From assembly GCA_003224135.1 (NCBI GenBank), contig QHYO01000068.1:1-25858 (forward strand): DNA of 25,858 nt, read 5' to 3'. The translations under genes were made by a program, and so were the position numbers. This DNA is from Acidobacteriota bacterium (GTDB lineage Bacteria > Acidobacteriota > Terriglobia > Acidiferrales > UBA7541). Shown here one piece after another: positions 14,783 through 24,118 of the stretch; within the stretch, counting starts at the first letter, position 1, and every line of letters begins with the position of its first letter. The notes under the pieces were generated by a model, which was not told the DNA's origin, did not search any database, and saw nothing but the letters and a program-made list of their open reading frames with translations.

Positions 14783-16072
14783 TCATTCACAGCCGCGGTG
14801 TCCCTGCCTATTTTCGAGGGTCAGCGAGCCACCATGAGCTTCCGCAATCTGTCGACACAGAAGGAGCCCGATTCCCGACCCTCCGGGCTTCGTTGTAAAG
14901 AATGGCACGAACAGGTTGGTGGTATTCGACAATCCCGGGCCGTCATCAATGATCGAAAGTTGCAGGCGCGACTGCTCAAGCGACCACTTAATGAGCACTT
15001 CTTCGCCGCATTCCAGAACCGCTTCGGGCTGATCGCGATCCGCAGAAATCATCACCGGGGGGCCTTCGAGGACTTGTACGCGCACGCGCTTTTCGAGTCC
15101 GGCAACGCGATGAACCAATTCATGGAGGTCGATGGGAGCAAGTGTAGGCGGCGGCAATCGTGCCAGCCGCGCATAGGCCGCCATGAAGCGACCAAGAGCT
15201 TCAGTGCGAGATCGAATAATCGCTAATCCCTGCCGAAGATCATCGAGAACGCTGTCCGTTGACTTGGCCGAGAACGCCGCTTCCGATTGCGCGCGCTCGA
15301 GACGCTGCAAACTGCTCTCCAGGCTTTGTGCGACCGACTGAATTGGCGCGAGCGAATTATTTAGTTCGTGCCCGAGAACGCGGATCAGACGTTGCCAGGC
15401 CTGGCGTTCCTCCTCTCGCAGGGCGCGACTGAGATCGCTTAGCACAATCAGGTCATGCGGAAGCCCGTCCTGACGGAAGCAACCACGGCGCAATCCCCAT
15501 CGGCCCCCGCCACCTGGAAAAGCCAGCTCCACCGTACGAGCCGGTTCTCCTTCAAGGCAGGCCGCGAGACCGAGCTCCCCAGCAGTGAAGCCTATGAGCC
15601 TTTCCGAAGGGCGAGCGAGGAGTCGCTCTCCGGCGCGATTGACGAGCTTCAGAGTGCGAGAACTGTTGAACGTGAAAATCGCCACGTCGATTTCTTCGAT
15701 TACCGTGCGCAGCAGAGCCGTAGCCTCCAGCGCGCCCAGGCGCTGTTCGCGCAGAGTCTCGCTCAACGCGTTTACTTCGAGCATCACTTCGCCGAGGGCG
15801 TCGTCGCTGCGCGCGCCCCGCGCGCGGATGGAAAAATCTTCCTCGCGCATTGCGGCGAGAAGATTGGACAGAGTTTGCAGAGAGAAGACAACGCGTTGCC
15901 GGAGGGAAAACGCGAAGCCCAGCCAAAAAATAACGATGAGGATCGTAAACGTCCAGGCTGTTTGCGAAGAATAGTCACCAAACCACAACAAGAGGATCGC
16001 GATCAGCGATCCCGGGAAGCCCGCGGCCAGCCCCAATAACTGGATGCGACGCTCGTACCTGAGGCGCTTCAT
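14783..16072 (-). CDS. NtrY-like sensor histidine kinase, apparently lacking the N box
   Basis: A protein of 429 residues: two membrane helices (about 12-30 and 38-56), a HAMP-like stretch (66-112), a PAS domain (about 118-215, EIDVAIFTFNSSRTLKLVN), HisKA with the phospho-acceptor H235 in VLGHELNNSLAPIQS, and a HATPase_c domain. In the last, ISADRDQ (342-348) is followed at once by PEAVLECGEEVLIKW. In relatives, DQLEQALINLLRNAVEA-like sequence stands here, so about 13 residues holding the Asn of the N box are absent. G1 (DDGPG, 376-380), FVPFFTTK and G2 (GGSGIGL, 397-403) remain. The protein also stops at GHRGCE, a few residues short of the usual final strand. The start ATG overlaps the NtrC stop (ATGA), so the two are a pair. 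Catalytic activity is doubtful. Confidence 0.88.
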   Translation of the reverse strand: MKRLRYERRIQLLGLAAGFPGSLIAILLLWFGDYSSQTAWTFTILIVIFWLGFAFSLRQRVVFSLQTLSNLLAAMREEDFSIRARGARSDDALGEVMLEVNALSETLREQRLGALEATALLRTVIEEIDVAIFTFNSSRTLKLVNRAGERLLARPSERLIGFTAGELGLAACLEGEPARTVELAFPGGGGRWGLRRGCFRQDGLPHDLIVLSDLSRALREEERQAWQRLIRVLGHELNNSLAPIQSVAQSLESSLQRLERAQSEAAFSAKSTDSVLDDLRQGLAIIRSRTEALGRFMAAYARLARLPPPTLAPIDLHELVHRVAGLEKRVRVQVLEGPPVMISADRDQPEAVLECGEEVLIKWSLEQSRLQLSIIDDGPGLSNTTNLFVPFFTTKPGGSGIGLLLCRQIAEAHGGSLTLENRQGHRGCE

Positions 16073-17445
16073 TCGAGACCGTACTTTTGTAACCGACGGT
16101 ACATGGCGCTTCTGCTCAACCCAAGAGCTCTTGCGGCTTGGCTCACATTGCCTTCATGACGGCCAAGCGTGCGCTGGATCAGGTGACGTTCCACCTCTTC
16201 GAGACTCATGTCTTCCAAACGCCCAACGCCGGCCGCTGGACTCGATCGCAAACCAAGATCGGAGCTTCGAACGACTGGACCACTCGACAGCAGAACGCCG
16301 CGCTCCACCGCGTGATCGAGCTCGCGCACGTTGCCGGGCCAAGGATGCTCCTGCATAACCTGCAACGCGGCCAGCTCAAATCCAACAAGGTTCTTTCGAT
16401 AGCGTTGCGCATAACCGCGGAGAAAATGAATAGCCAGCAACTCAACATCGCCGCGCCGTTCGCGCAGTGGAGGGAGATGAACTTCGATTGTGTTTAGCCG
16501 AAACAGCAAGTCCTGACGGAAGCGGCCAGCTTCAGCTTCAGCATTCACGTCTGCGTTTGTGGCAGCGATGACTCGCGCGCTAACGCGTCGAGTATGCGAA
16601 GAGCCGACACGCTCCATTTCTCCCGTCTCCAGCACGCGAAGCAGCTTTGCCTGCAAATTCAAAGGAACGTTTGCGATCTCGTCAAGAAAGAGTGTGCTGC
16701 CATCGGCCAGTTCAAAACGGCCGATGCGATCAGCGCGCGCGTCAGTGAAAGCGCCCTTCACATGGCCAAACAGCTCGCTTTCGAAAATACCCTCTGAGAG
16801 TCCACCTGCATTCACCGTCACCATGGGCTTGCTCGCGCGCGACGATAATGCATGAAGAGTCTGCGCGACAACCTCTTTGCCAGTACCATGCTCGCCGGTA
16901 ATGAGAACGTTGGCATCTGAAGGTCCAATGCGCGAAATCAATTCCAGTACAGGTTGCATTGCGGCGGATTCGGCGATCAGAGTCGGACGCGACTCCGCGC
17001 GGAGAAGCCGGTTCTCGGCTTCGAGGCGCGATGCATGGCGCAGCGCTTGGCGAAGGTCGATCTGAGTGCGCAGGATACTCAGGAGCCGCGCGTTTTCCCA
17101 TGGTTTCTGAAGAAAATCGCGCGCGCCGCGACGCATTGCTTCGACGGCAACTTCGATGCTGCTCCAGGCGGTCATGACAATGACTGGAAGCGCGCTGTCC
17201 ACAACTTGGATTCGGCTTAGCAGGTCCAGTCCTTCTTGACCTGAAGTGGTATCGCGCGTGTAGTTCAAATCCATTAAGACTGCATCGAATTCGCGGTTCT
17301 CGATCGCCGCAAGAGCTTCGGCGGGTGAGGAGGCTGGTTGCGTTTCGTACCCTTCGTTCTTGAGTAGAAGGCGCAGCGCGTCGCGAATGTCTGGCTGGTC
17401 GTCCGCCAGCAGAACTCGATAGCGGTGAGTGTGATCAGTCTTCAT
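16069..17445 (-). CDS. NtrC-family sigma-54-type response regulator with a GAFTDA loop
   Basis: A protein of 458 residues. The receiver domain (10-125) has D15-D16, phospho-acceptor D59 in VLMDLNYT and K114. The AAA+ domain (about 155-385) has Walker A GEHGTGKE (184-191), the loop ELFGHVKGAFTDARADR with GAFTDA at 231-236, Walker B TLFLDEI (251-257) and ATNADV. The C-terminal Fis-type helix-turn-helix (about 420-458) reads GNVSQAARALGLSRSAMYRR. The normal sigma-54 contact loop is GAFTGA; the fifth residue here is Asp. The motif suggests altered or lost contact with sigma-54 RNA polymerase. The ATG at 17445 has only a weak ribosome site. It lies 112 bases after the third permease gene on the same strand, so it may be part of the ABC operon and control it. 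Confidence 0.93.
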   Translation of the reverse strand: MKTDHTHRYRVLLADDQPDIRDALRLLLKNEGYETQPASSPAEALAAIENREFDAVLMDLNYTRDTTSGQEGLDLLSRIQVVDSALPVIVMTAWSSIEVAVEAMRRGARDFLQKPWENARLLSILRTQIDLRQALRHASRLEAENRLLRAESRPTLIAESAAMQPVLELISRIGPSDANVLITGEHGTGKEVVAQTLHALSSRASKPMVTVNAGGLSEGIFESELFGHVKGAFTDARADRIGRFELADGSTLFLDEIANVPLNLQAKLLRVLETGEMERVGSSHTRRVSARVIAATNADVNAEAEAGRFRQDLLFRLNTIEVHLPPLRERRGDVELLAIHFLRGYAQRYRKNLVGFELAALQVMQEHPWPGNVRELDHAVERGVLLSSGPVVRSSDLGLRSSPAAGVGRLEDMSLEEVERHLIQRTLGRHEGNVSQAARALGLSRSAMYRRLQKYGLE

Positions 17446-17557
17446 GAGAATCGGAAAGCAGCGTCATTCTACTGTGATCCACGAATGAGACGCAGTTCTT
17501 TGCATTCGCGGGAGTCAAATCTCGGCTACGGCTGCGCTTCTGACGGGATGCGAAAAA

Positions 17558-20005
17558 TCATTCGTAGCGCAAGGCCACGATGGGATCAATCTGTGCGGCC
17601 CGTCGTGCCGGTACAAGACTCGCCGCTAGAGACACAGTGGCAAGCAACACGACCACAGCTACAAACGTTGCAGGATCGTTCGGCGTAACGCCAAAAAGCA
17701 GTCCCGTAAGCAGCCGAGTGAGGGCAAGCGAGGCGGCAATCCCGATTAACACGCCTGCCGAAGTCAACAGCAGACCTTTGCCGACGATCAGACGTAAAAC
17801 ATCTCGATACTCCGCGCCCAGCGCCATACGCACTCCTATTTCACGTGTGCGCTGAGCAACCCCGAAAGAGATTTGTCCATAAAGGCCGATCACGGCAAGA
17901 ATCAAAGCCAGCACGGCGAACCCTGTGATCAAACGCGAGGGAAAACGCCGCAAGAAGACTGCATATGAATCGGAAATGACTCCTTCCATCGAACGTGGTT
18001 CGATCATTGGAACTTCCGGATCGATTCCGCGTAAAGCAATCCGTGCGCTGGAAATCATTTTCTGGGGATCCTCGGGCGTGCGCATCACGACGTAAAATCC
18101 TGAGTCCGGGCCCCGCTCAAACGAAGAGTACATAATTGGCTGCATGGCCGCATCCAGGCCTTCCGTGTTCTCGTTCGCGACGACGCCAATAATTTCCTGG
18201 TAAGGCTGCGCATCCGAAAACGTGAAACGCACTCGTTTCCCGATGGGATCTTCGCCCGGGAGATAGCGATCCGCAAATGCCTGGTTTATTACGATCCGCT
18301 GGGGCGCTGCGCTTTCAGCGTCTTGGGGCTCGTAGCTACGCCCCTTCAGAACTGGAATCTTCATGACGGAGAAGTAGCTTGCGGAAACGTCGCGGATGCT
18401 GCCTTCGTCTTCGGTGCCTTTCGGTTTTGGGCGGCCTTCGATTAGAAAACGAATTGTGTTTCCAGTTCCAGTAACTGGCAATTTGCTGATGAGGGCAGTT
18501 TCCTTCACTCCTGGAAGCTCCTGAAGTGCACTGCTCAGTCGTTTTGCGAACTGCCGAACAGCAACATCATCCTTATAAGATGCCTCGGGCAGGTTGACCA
18601 CAAATGTCAGCAGGTTTGTTCTGTCGAAACCAGGATTCTGGTGCAGTAGCGCACTCAGGCTTCGAACCATCAGCCCGGCGCCTGTCAGCAATACGATGGA
18701 CACGGAAAGCTCAGCCATGACAAGGCCATCGCGGAGCCATGTGGAGCGGGTTCCCGCAGAGGTTCTGGACTCCTCTCTAAGAGTGTCCGCGCATTCGGAT
18801 TTGGATACTTCGAGTGCTGGCACGATGCCAAACGCAATGCCTGTCAGCACGATTATTACGAACAGGAAGAAAAGCGTCGTCACGTCGGCATGTACAGAAC
18901 TCAGGTACGGCATTTCCAAACGAGTACGCTCGGGAACGAAGGAGATGAGCGCACGGATGCCCCACACGGCCCACAACAAACCTAACGCACCTCCGATCAA
19001 GGAAAGCAACAGACTCTCGGCTAGCAGCTGGCGCACAATCTGAAAGCGCCCGGCTCCCAACGCGACTCGCACCGCAATCTCCTTTTTACGCGTGGTAGCT
19101 CTTGCCAATGTCAGGTGCGCGACATTGGCACACGCAATCATCAAAACGAAACCAACAGCTCCAAAAAGAACCAATAGCAAGGGCCGAATTCTGCCGGTAA
19201 TCGACTCTCGCAGGCTGCGCATTGCGATTTGAATGGATTCATTTTCGGTAGGATGCGCTGCAGCCAATGAAGCATTGATCGTCCGCATTTCGGTAAACGC
19301 CTGTGTAAACGAAATGCCCGATCGTGTACGGCCCACGACGCGGAGCCAGCGAAGACCTCGTCGCGTGGCCATGTCGCCCGTCGCATTCAGCGGCAGCCAG
19401 AGCTGTGGAGAACCGGCGGGAGCAAACTCAAAGTTTTTCGGCAAGACACCAATGACATTGTAAGCAGCTCCATCAAGATGAAGCACTTGTCCGAGCGCCG
19501 TGGAACTATTGCCATAGTGCGACTTCCAAAATCCATGCGAGAGAATGACGACTCGGGCGCCTTGTCCTTGATCGTCAGCAGGCTCAAAATCTCTCCCCAG
19601 CACGGGTGAAACGCCAAGTGTAGGAAAGAAATCAGGAGTGACACGCGCCACATCAAGACTTTCGGGAGCGCTGTTGCCAGACATAGTCAACCTGTACGGC
19701 GTGTATCCGGCGAGTGACTCAAAAGATTTTGCCGCTCGCCGCCAATCCTGGAAATCAGGATAAGAAACTGCCACATCCGCACCCGCATCGACCCCTGCCA
19801 TTTGCTCTCGTGGTTCACCCAGCACGTATAGTCTTTCCGGGGATGCATATGGAAGAGGCTTCAAGAGAGCAGCATCCACAAAACTAAATATCGCCGTGTT
19901 GGCTCCAATGCCCAGCGCCAGTGTAAGCACCGCAACAGCGGTGAAGCCGGGATATTTGGCGAGCATTCGTATTGCGTAACTGAAGTCCTTGAAAAAATTT
20001 TGCAT
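17558..20005 (-). CDS. ADOP-type ABC permease (MacB-like, duplicated FtsX), third in the cluster
   Basis: A MacB-like permease of 815 residues in a duplicated layout: an N-terminal helix (about 21-41, AVAVLTLALGIGANTAIFS), a periplasmic MacB_PCD domain (about 50-265), an FtsX block with three helices (275-297, 326-350, 377-397), a further helix near 428-450, a second PCD-like domain, and the terminal FtsX block (693-712, 745-765, 780-800). The end is DPIVALRYE. KEIAVRVALGAGR and REIGVRMALGAEYRD are the two coupling-helix motifs that touch the ATPase. The ATG at 20005 is fixed by AGGAGG (20011-20016); the frame stays open upstream but contains only a ghost sequence. It probably moves lipids, peptides or drugs across the envelope. 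No HlyD/MacA-type adaptor gene is seen in the window. Confidence 0.93.
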   Translation of the reverse strand: MQNFFKDFSYAIRMLAKYPGFTAVAVLTLALGIGANTAIFSFVDAALLKPLPYASPERLYVLGEPREQMAGVDAGADVAVSYPDFQDWRRAAKSFESLAGYTPYRLTMSGNSAPESLDVARVTPDFFPTLGVSPVLGRDFEPADDQGQGARVVILSHGFWKSHYGNSSTALGQVLHLDGAAYNVIGVLPKNFEFAPAGSPQLWLPLNATGDMATRRGLRWLRVVGRTRSGISFTQAFTEMRTINASLAAAHPTENESIQIAMRSLRESITGRIRPLLLVLFGAVGFVLMIACANVAHLTLARATTRKKEIAVRVALGAGRFQIVRQLLAESLLLSLIGGALGLLWAVWGIRALISFVPERTRLEMPYLSSVHADVTTLFFLFVIIVLTGIAFGIVPALEVSKSECADTLREESRTSAGTRSTWLRDGLVMAELSVSIVLLTGAGLMVRSLSALLHQNPGFDRTNLLTFVVNLPEASYKDDVAVRQFAKRLSSALQELPGVKETALISKLPVTGTGNTIRFLIEGRPKPKGTEDEGSIRDVSASYFSVMKIPVLKGRSYEPQDAESAAPQRIVINQAFADRYLPGEDPIGKRVRFTFSDAQPYQEIIGVVANENTEGLDAAMQPIMYSSFERGPDSGFYVVMRTPEDPQKMISSARIALRGIDPEVPMIEPRSMEGVISDSYAVFLRRFPSRLITGFAVLALILAVIGLYGQISFGVAQRTREIGVRMALGAEYRDVLRLIVGKGLLLTSAGVLIGIAASLALTRLLTGLLFGVTPNDPATFVAVVVLLATVSLAASLVPARRAAQIDPIVALRYE

Positions 20006-20017
20006 TAGAGCCTCCTG

Positions 20018-20055
20018 CCCGTATCGCAGTGCGATAACAGGGTTCGACACGCGAT
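20018..20055 (-). pseudogene. Ghost of an ADOP permease C-terminus
   Basis: In the 97-base gap between the second ATPase gene and the third permease, the minus strand reads HRVSNPVIALRYG. The neighbouring permeases end in RRAAQIDPIVALRYE and RRATKVDPLVALRYE. The P-x-x-ALRY core is kept while the terminal Glu is Gly and the stop is absent. The sequence is too short to be a gene and is best read as the last trace of a lost permease. Confidence 0.5.
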
Positions 20056-20102
20056 GCACGACGCCCGTGAAAATATGCAGGTAACCAGGGCTTGAAAGGC
20101 TT

Positions 20103-20804
20103 TCACGCGCTGCGCGTGGCTGCCGTTGCGTTCTCGCCGACCACCCAACCATCGCCCAGCTGCACGATGCGGTTCCCGTAGGTCGCATTTTTTTCGGAGT
20201 GCGTGACCTGAATGATGGTCGTTCCCTCTTCATTCAGTTTTTTGAAAAGCTCCATGATCTCCTCGCCTTGCGCGGAATGGAGATTGCCCGTCGGCTCGTC
20301 AGCGAGGATAAGCTTGGGTCTCTGAATTACGGCCCGTGCCACGCCGACCAGCTGTTGCTGTCCACCGGAGAGTTGATTCGGGAACAGGTCCTTCTTGCCG
20401 ACAATGTTGAAACGATCCAGGGCGTCGCAGACCAGGCTTGACCGCTCTTTATGCGGAATGTTTTTGTAGGACAGCGGTATTTCCAGGTTTTCGTATACCG
20501 TGAGGCTGTCGATCAGGTGATAGCTCTGAAAGACGAATCCGATGTTGTACTTGTGCAGTTCGTTCCGCTGTTTGACGCTGAGTTTGTGCACTGGTTGTTC
20601 GAGAAAAAAATATTCGCCAGACCACGCTCCGTCGAGCATTCCAAGAATGCTCAGCAGCGTAGATTTGCCAGCCCCAGACGGACCCATGACCGTGACAAAC
20701 TCGCCCGGCTGAATCTCCAAAGAAATACGGCGAAGCACGAAGTATTTGCCGCCAGCCAAATCGTAAGCTTTCTCCAAATTCTTGAGCTGAATGAGTGGCG
20801 TCAT
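20103..20804 (-). CDS. ABC transporter ATP-binding protein (MacB/LolD type), second copy
   Basis: A protein of 233 residues from the ATG at 20804, supported by AAGGAG five bases upstream; a longer frame to 20861 lacks such a site. Walker A is GPSGAGKS (41-48), Q loop Q93 in FVFQSYHL, signature LSGGQQQ (145-151), Walker B LILADE (165-170), and H202 in THSE. The hydrophobic Q-loop neighbourhood and SLTVYENLEIPL are typical of MacB/LolD ATPases that pair with FtsX permeases. Two positions differ from the first copy: after the signature it has LVGVARA where the usual is RVAVARA, and the D loop is NLHS, not NLDS, so the usual D-loop Asp is replaced by His. This may tune or pair ATP sites in a heterodimer. 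It is 65 bases downstream of the other ATPase. Confidence 0.93.
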   Translation of the reverse strand: MTPLIQLKNLEKAYDLAGGKYFVLRRISLEIQPGEFVTVMGPSGAGKSTLLSILGMLDGAWSGEYFFLEQPVHKLSVKQRNELHKYNIGFVFQSYHLIDSLTVYENLEIPLSYKNIPHKERSSLVCDALDRFNIVGKKDLFPNQLSGGQQQLVGVARAVIQRPKLILADEPTGNLHSAQGEEIMELFKKLNEEGTTIIQVTHSEKNATYGNRIVQLGDGWVVGENATAATRSA

Positions 20805-20869
20805 TGTTCTCCTTCGTCTTTGAACCCCGTCATGAATCAGGTCGAATTCAGCAGACAGCAAAATTTCGC

Positions 20870-21580
<711 letters not shown>

Positions 21581-21646
21581 CTTTTCTCCTTCATATCCGA
21601 AATCTCAAGCAGCAAAAATTCGCAGTTTACGCACACTCGCAAAAAA

Positions 21647-24109
21647 CTATTCATACCGCAACGCCACCAATGGATCGACTTTGGTCGCCCTGCGCGCCGG
21701 AACCCAGCACGCAAAAGCCGAAACAGCTGCGAGCAATAGCACGACTCCCGCCAGTGTCATCGGATCCGTTGTGCTCACGCCGAACAGCAGCGACTGCATC
21801 GTCCGAGTCAGCGCGAATGCGCCGCCGATTCCGATCGCCACGCCGATCGCCGTCGTCCACATTCCTTGTCCTATCACCAGCCGAAGTACATCGCTTGCGT
21901 CGGCTCCGAGAGCCATGCGCACGCCAATTTCTCGCGTTCGGCGGGTCACCATGTAAGCCATCACACCATAGATACCAGCCGCTGCCAGCAACAGAGCGGT
22001 TCCCGCGAACGCAACGAGAAGTAGCATCGTGAACCGTTGCGGTGAGAGCGAGGCCGAGACCGACTCCTCCATGGTTTGGATATTCAGCAGAGGTACTTCC
22101 GCATCCACTTCGCGTATCGAATTTGTAACCATCGACGCGACATTTAACGGATCTACATTCGTCCGCACGGCAAGATTCAGCCCGAAAGAGCGCCAGGTTC
22201 CGCCGGTTGTGGGCGCGACCTGCGCCAGAGGAGTGTAAAGCGCCGGCGTTGGTCGTGTTTCGTTCAGTGCATCGAGCTTGACGTCTGCAACAACGCCGAC
22301 AACTACGCGCGGCAGATCTCGGAAGAAGTACAGCGTCAAGTGTTTGCCGATAGGATTTTCGTTAGGCCAGAAAAGCTTCGCAAAGGATTGGCTAATCAGC
22401 ACCGCTCCAGGCCGGCCCTGGACATCCGATTGATCGATGTCGCGCCCACTCAACAGGGCGATATGCATCGCGCTGATGTATCCGGGACTGATCAGCCGCA
22501 CATCCACTTCGGGCTGGTCCGCCATGGGAACTATCGGCCGTCCTTCCACAGAAACGGGCTGGTGCGAGCCGCCACTCAGGGGTAGGCTGTCAATGACGCC
22601 AGCTGATTGAACTCCCGGTAAACCGCGGACCTGATCAAGTACACGGTCGAAATATCGAACCTGTTGCATCGGTTCTGAAAACTTGGTCGATGGAATTGCC
22701 ACTTCCAAGGTCAGGAGACGGCTCGCGTCAAAACCAGGATTCACGTGCCGCAATACGGATAAGCTGCGAATCAACAAACCAGCGCCGATCAAGAGCATCA
22801 GGGAAAGCGCGACTTCGGACACCACCAGTATGTTGCGCGTTCGCGTTCCCCCTGAGTCCGAGGATGTTCGGCCAAGGCCTTGCTTCAGCGACTCGCTCAC
22901 GTCATTTTTTGCAAAACGCAAGGAGGACACTAGTCCAACAGCAATTCCAGTCAACAGCGAAATGCCTAACGCAAACGTGAATACCCAGCCATCCAACCCA
23001 ATCTCCGTCGAGCGCGGCAGCCTCTGCGCCAAAAACCTCACGATTAGCATCACGCCGTAGTGCGCAAAGAGCAATCCCAGTGCGCCGCCAGCTAGCGCCA
23101 TCAGAACGGTTTCAGAAATTCCCTGCTGTAACAAACGGGGCCGGCTGGCGCCCATCGCAACGCGGATGGCAATCTCTTTCCGCCGTGACATCGCTTTCGC
23201 CAGCAAGAGATTCGCCACGTTCGCGCACGCGATAAGTAGCACCAGCGCTACAGTGCCAAGGAGAATCAGCAACGCCGGCCGCACATCGCCAACCAAATCT
23301 TCGCGAAGTGGAATCGCCGTTGCGCCCCAACCTTTGTCGTCCCCCGGATATTGCTGAGCCAGTTGGTTGGACACACTGTCCAATTCGGCCCGCGCTTGCT
23401 GCAAGGTCACGCCATCCTTTAGGCGGGCCACCACCGCATAGTTGTGATTGTCGCGTATGGCGCGTTCTTGATCCGTCCAGGCTAGCGGCTTCCACATCTG
23501 CGGGCTATAGTTCGGATCGGTAGAGATCGGAAATTCAAAATTTGGCCCCATCACACCAATGACTGTGAACGCCTGCTCATTCAATGCGATATTCTTGCCC
23601 ACTATGTCGCGATCAGCCCCGAACCGGCTACGCCACAAGTTGTAGCTCAAAACGACTTCGTGCTCGCGACCTGGCGAATCTTCTTCTGTAAGGAACGCGC
23701 GGCCCAACAAGGGCTTTGCCCTTAAAATCGAAAAGAAGCCACTCGTAACGGCGACCATGCGGACTGCTTCAGGATGTCCCGTGCCAGTCAGCGTGTACTG
23801 GCCAAATCCGTAAGCCGACATGCCCTCGAATGCCTGACTTCGAGCACGCCAATCGAGGAAATTGGCCGGCGATACAGTAAACGTCGGTATTCCGGGAAAG
23901 CTTGCCTGCGGTGGCGTGTGCCAGATCTGCATCAGTCGATCTGGCTCCTCAAATGGTAAGGGCCGCAGCAACACCGCGTTGACCACACTAAAGATCGCCG
24001 TGTTCGCGCCAATCCCCAACGCTAACGTCAAAATCACTAGCGCGCTAAACCCCGGACTCTTCGCCAGCATGCGAAGTCCGTAGCGCACATCCTGCCAAAG
24101 TGCACGCAT
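21647..24109 (-). CDS. ADOP-type ABC permease (MacB-like, duplicated FtsX), second in the cluster
   Basis: A protein of 820 residues with the same duplicated plan as its neighbours. It starts MRALWQDVRYGLRMLAKSPG, then LALGIGANTAIFSVVNAVLL (first helix), a large periplasmic PCD, ALLILLGTVALVLLIACANV with RRKEIAIRVAMGASR (first coupling motif), a second PCD, and TRREIGVRMALGADASD-like REIGVRMALGA (second coupling motif), ending PARRATKVDPLVALRYE. The ATG at 24109 is preceded by TAGGAGG; the ribosome site overlaps the stop codon of the upstream permease (24119-24121), a tight 9-base gap that implies translational coupling. The ATPase gene follows 66 bases later. The substrate is unknown; export of lipids, peptides or antibiotics is the family range. 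Confidence 0.94.
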   Translation of the reverse strand: MRALWQDVRYGLRMLAKSPGFSALVILTLALGIGANTAIFSVVNAVLLRPLPFEEPDRLMQIWHTPPQASFPGIPTFTVSPANFLDWRARSQAFEGMSAYGFGQYTLTGTGHPEAVRMVAVTSGFFSILRAKPLLGRAFLTEEDSPGREHEVVLSYNLWRSRFGADRDIVGKNIALNEQAFTVIGVMGPNFEFPISTDPNYSPQMWKPLAWTDQERAIRDNHNYAVVARLKDGVTLQQARAELDSVSNQLAQQYPGDDKGWGATAIPLREDLVGDVRPALLILLGTVALVLLIACANVANLLLAKAMSRRKEIAIRVAMGASRPRLLQQGISETVLMALAGGALGLLFAHYGVMLIVRFLAQRLPRSTEIGLDGWVFTFALGISLLTGIAVGLVSSLRFAKNDVSESLKQGLGRTSSDSGGTRTRNILVVSEVALSLMLLIGAGLLIRSLSVLRHVNPGFDASRLLTLEVAIPSTKFSEPMQQVRYFDRVLDQVRGLPGVQSAGVIDSLPLSGGSHQPVSVEGRPIVPMADQPEVDVRLISPGYISAMHIALLSGRDIDQSDVQGRPGAVLISQSFAKLFWPNENPIGKHLTLYFFRDLPRVVVGVVADVKLDALNETRPTPALYTPLAQVAPTTGGTWRSFGLNLAVRTNVDPLNVASMVTNSIREVDAEVPLLNIQTMEESVSASLSPQRFTMLLLVAFAGTALLLAAAGIYGVMAYMVTRRTREIGVRMALGADASDVLRLVIGQGMWTTAIGVAIGIGGAFALTRTMQSLLFGVSTTDPMTLAGVVLLLAAVSAFACWVPARRATKVDPLVALRYE

Positions 24110-24118
24110 CAGCGCCTC

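Noticed and set aside
15455..16039. Open frame of 194 codons, plus strand, over the NtrY-like kinase
   Set aside because: Antisense shadow: low-complexity Arg/Glu/Ala sequence, no ribosome site, and the minus-strand kinase domains explain the region.
17446..17557. TTGACT and TAGAAT boxes in the gap before the NtrC-type gene as a promoter
   Set aside because: The two boxes are more than 40 bases apart and neither has a partner at 16-18 bases.
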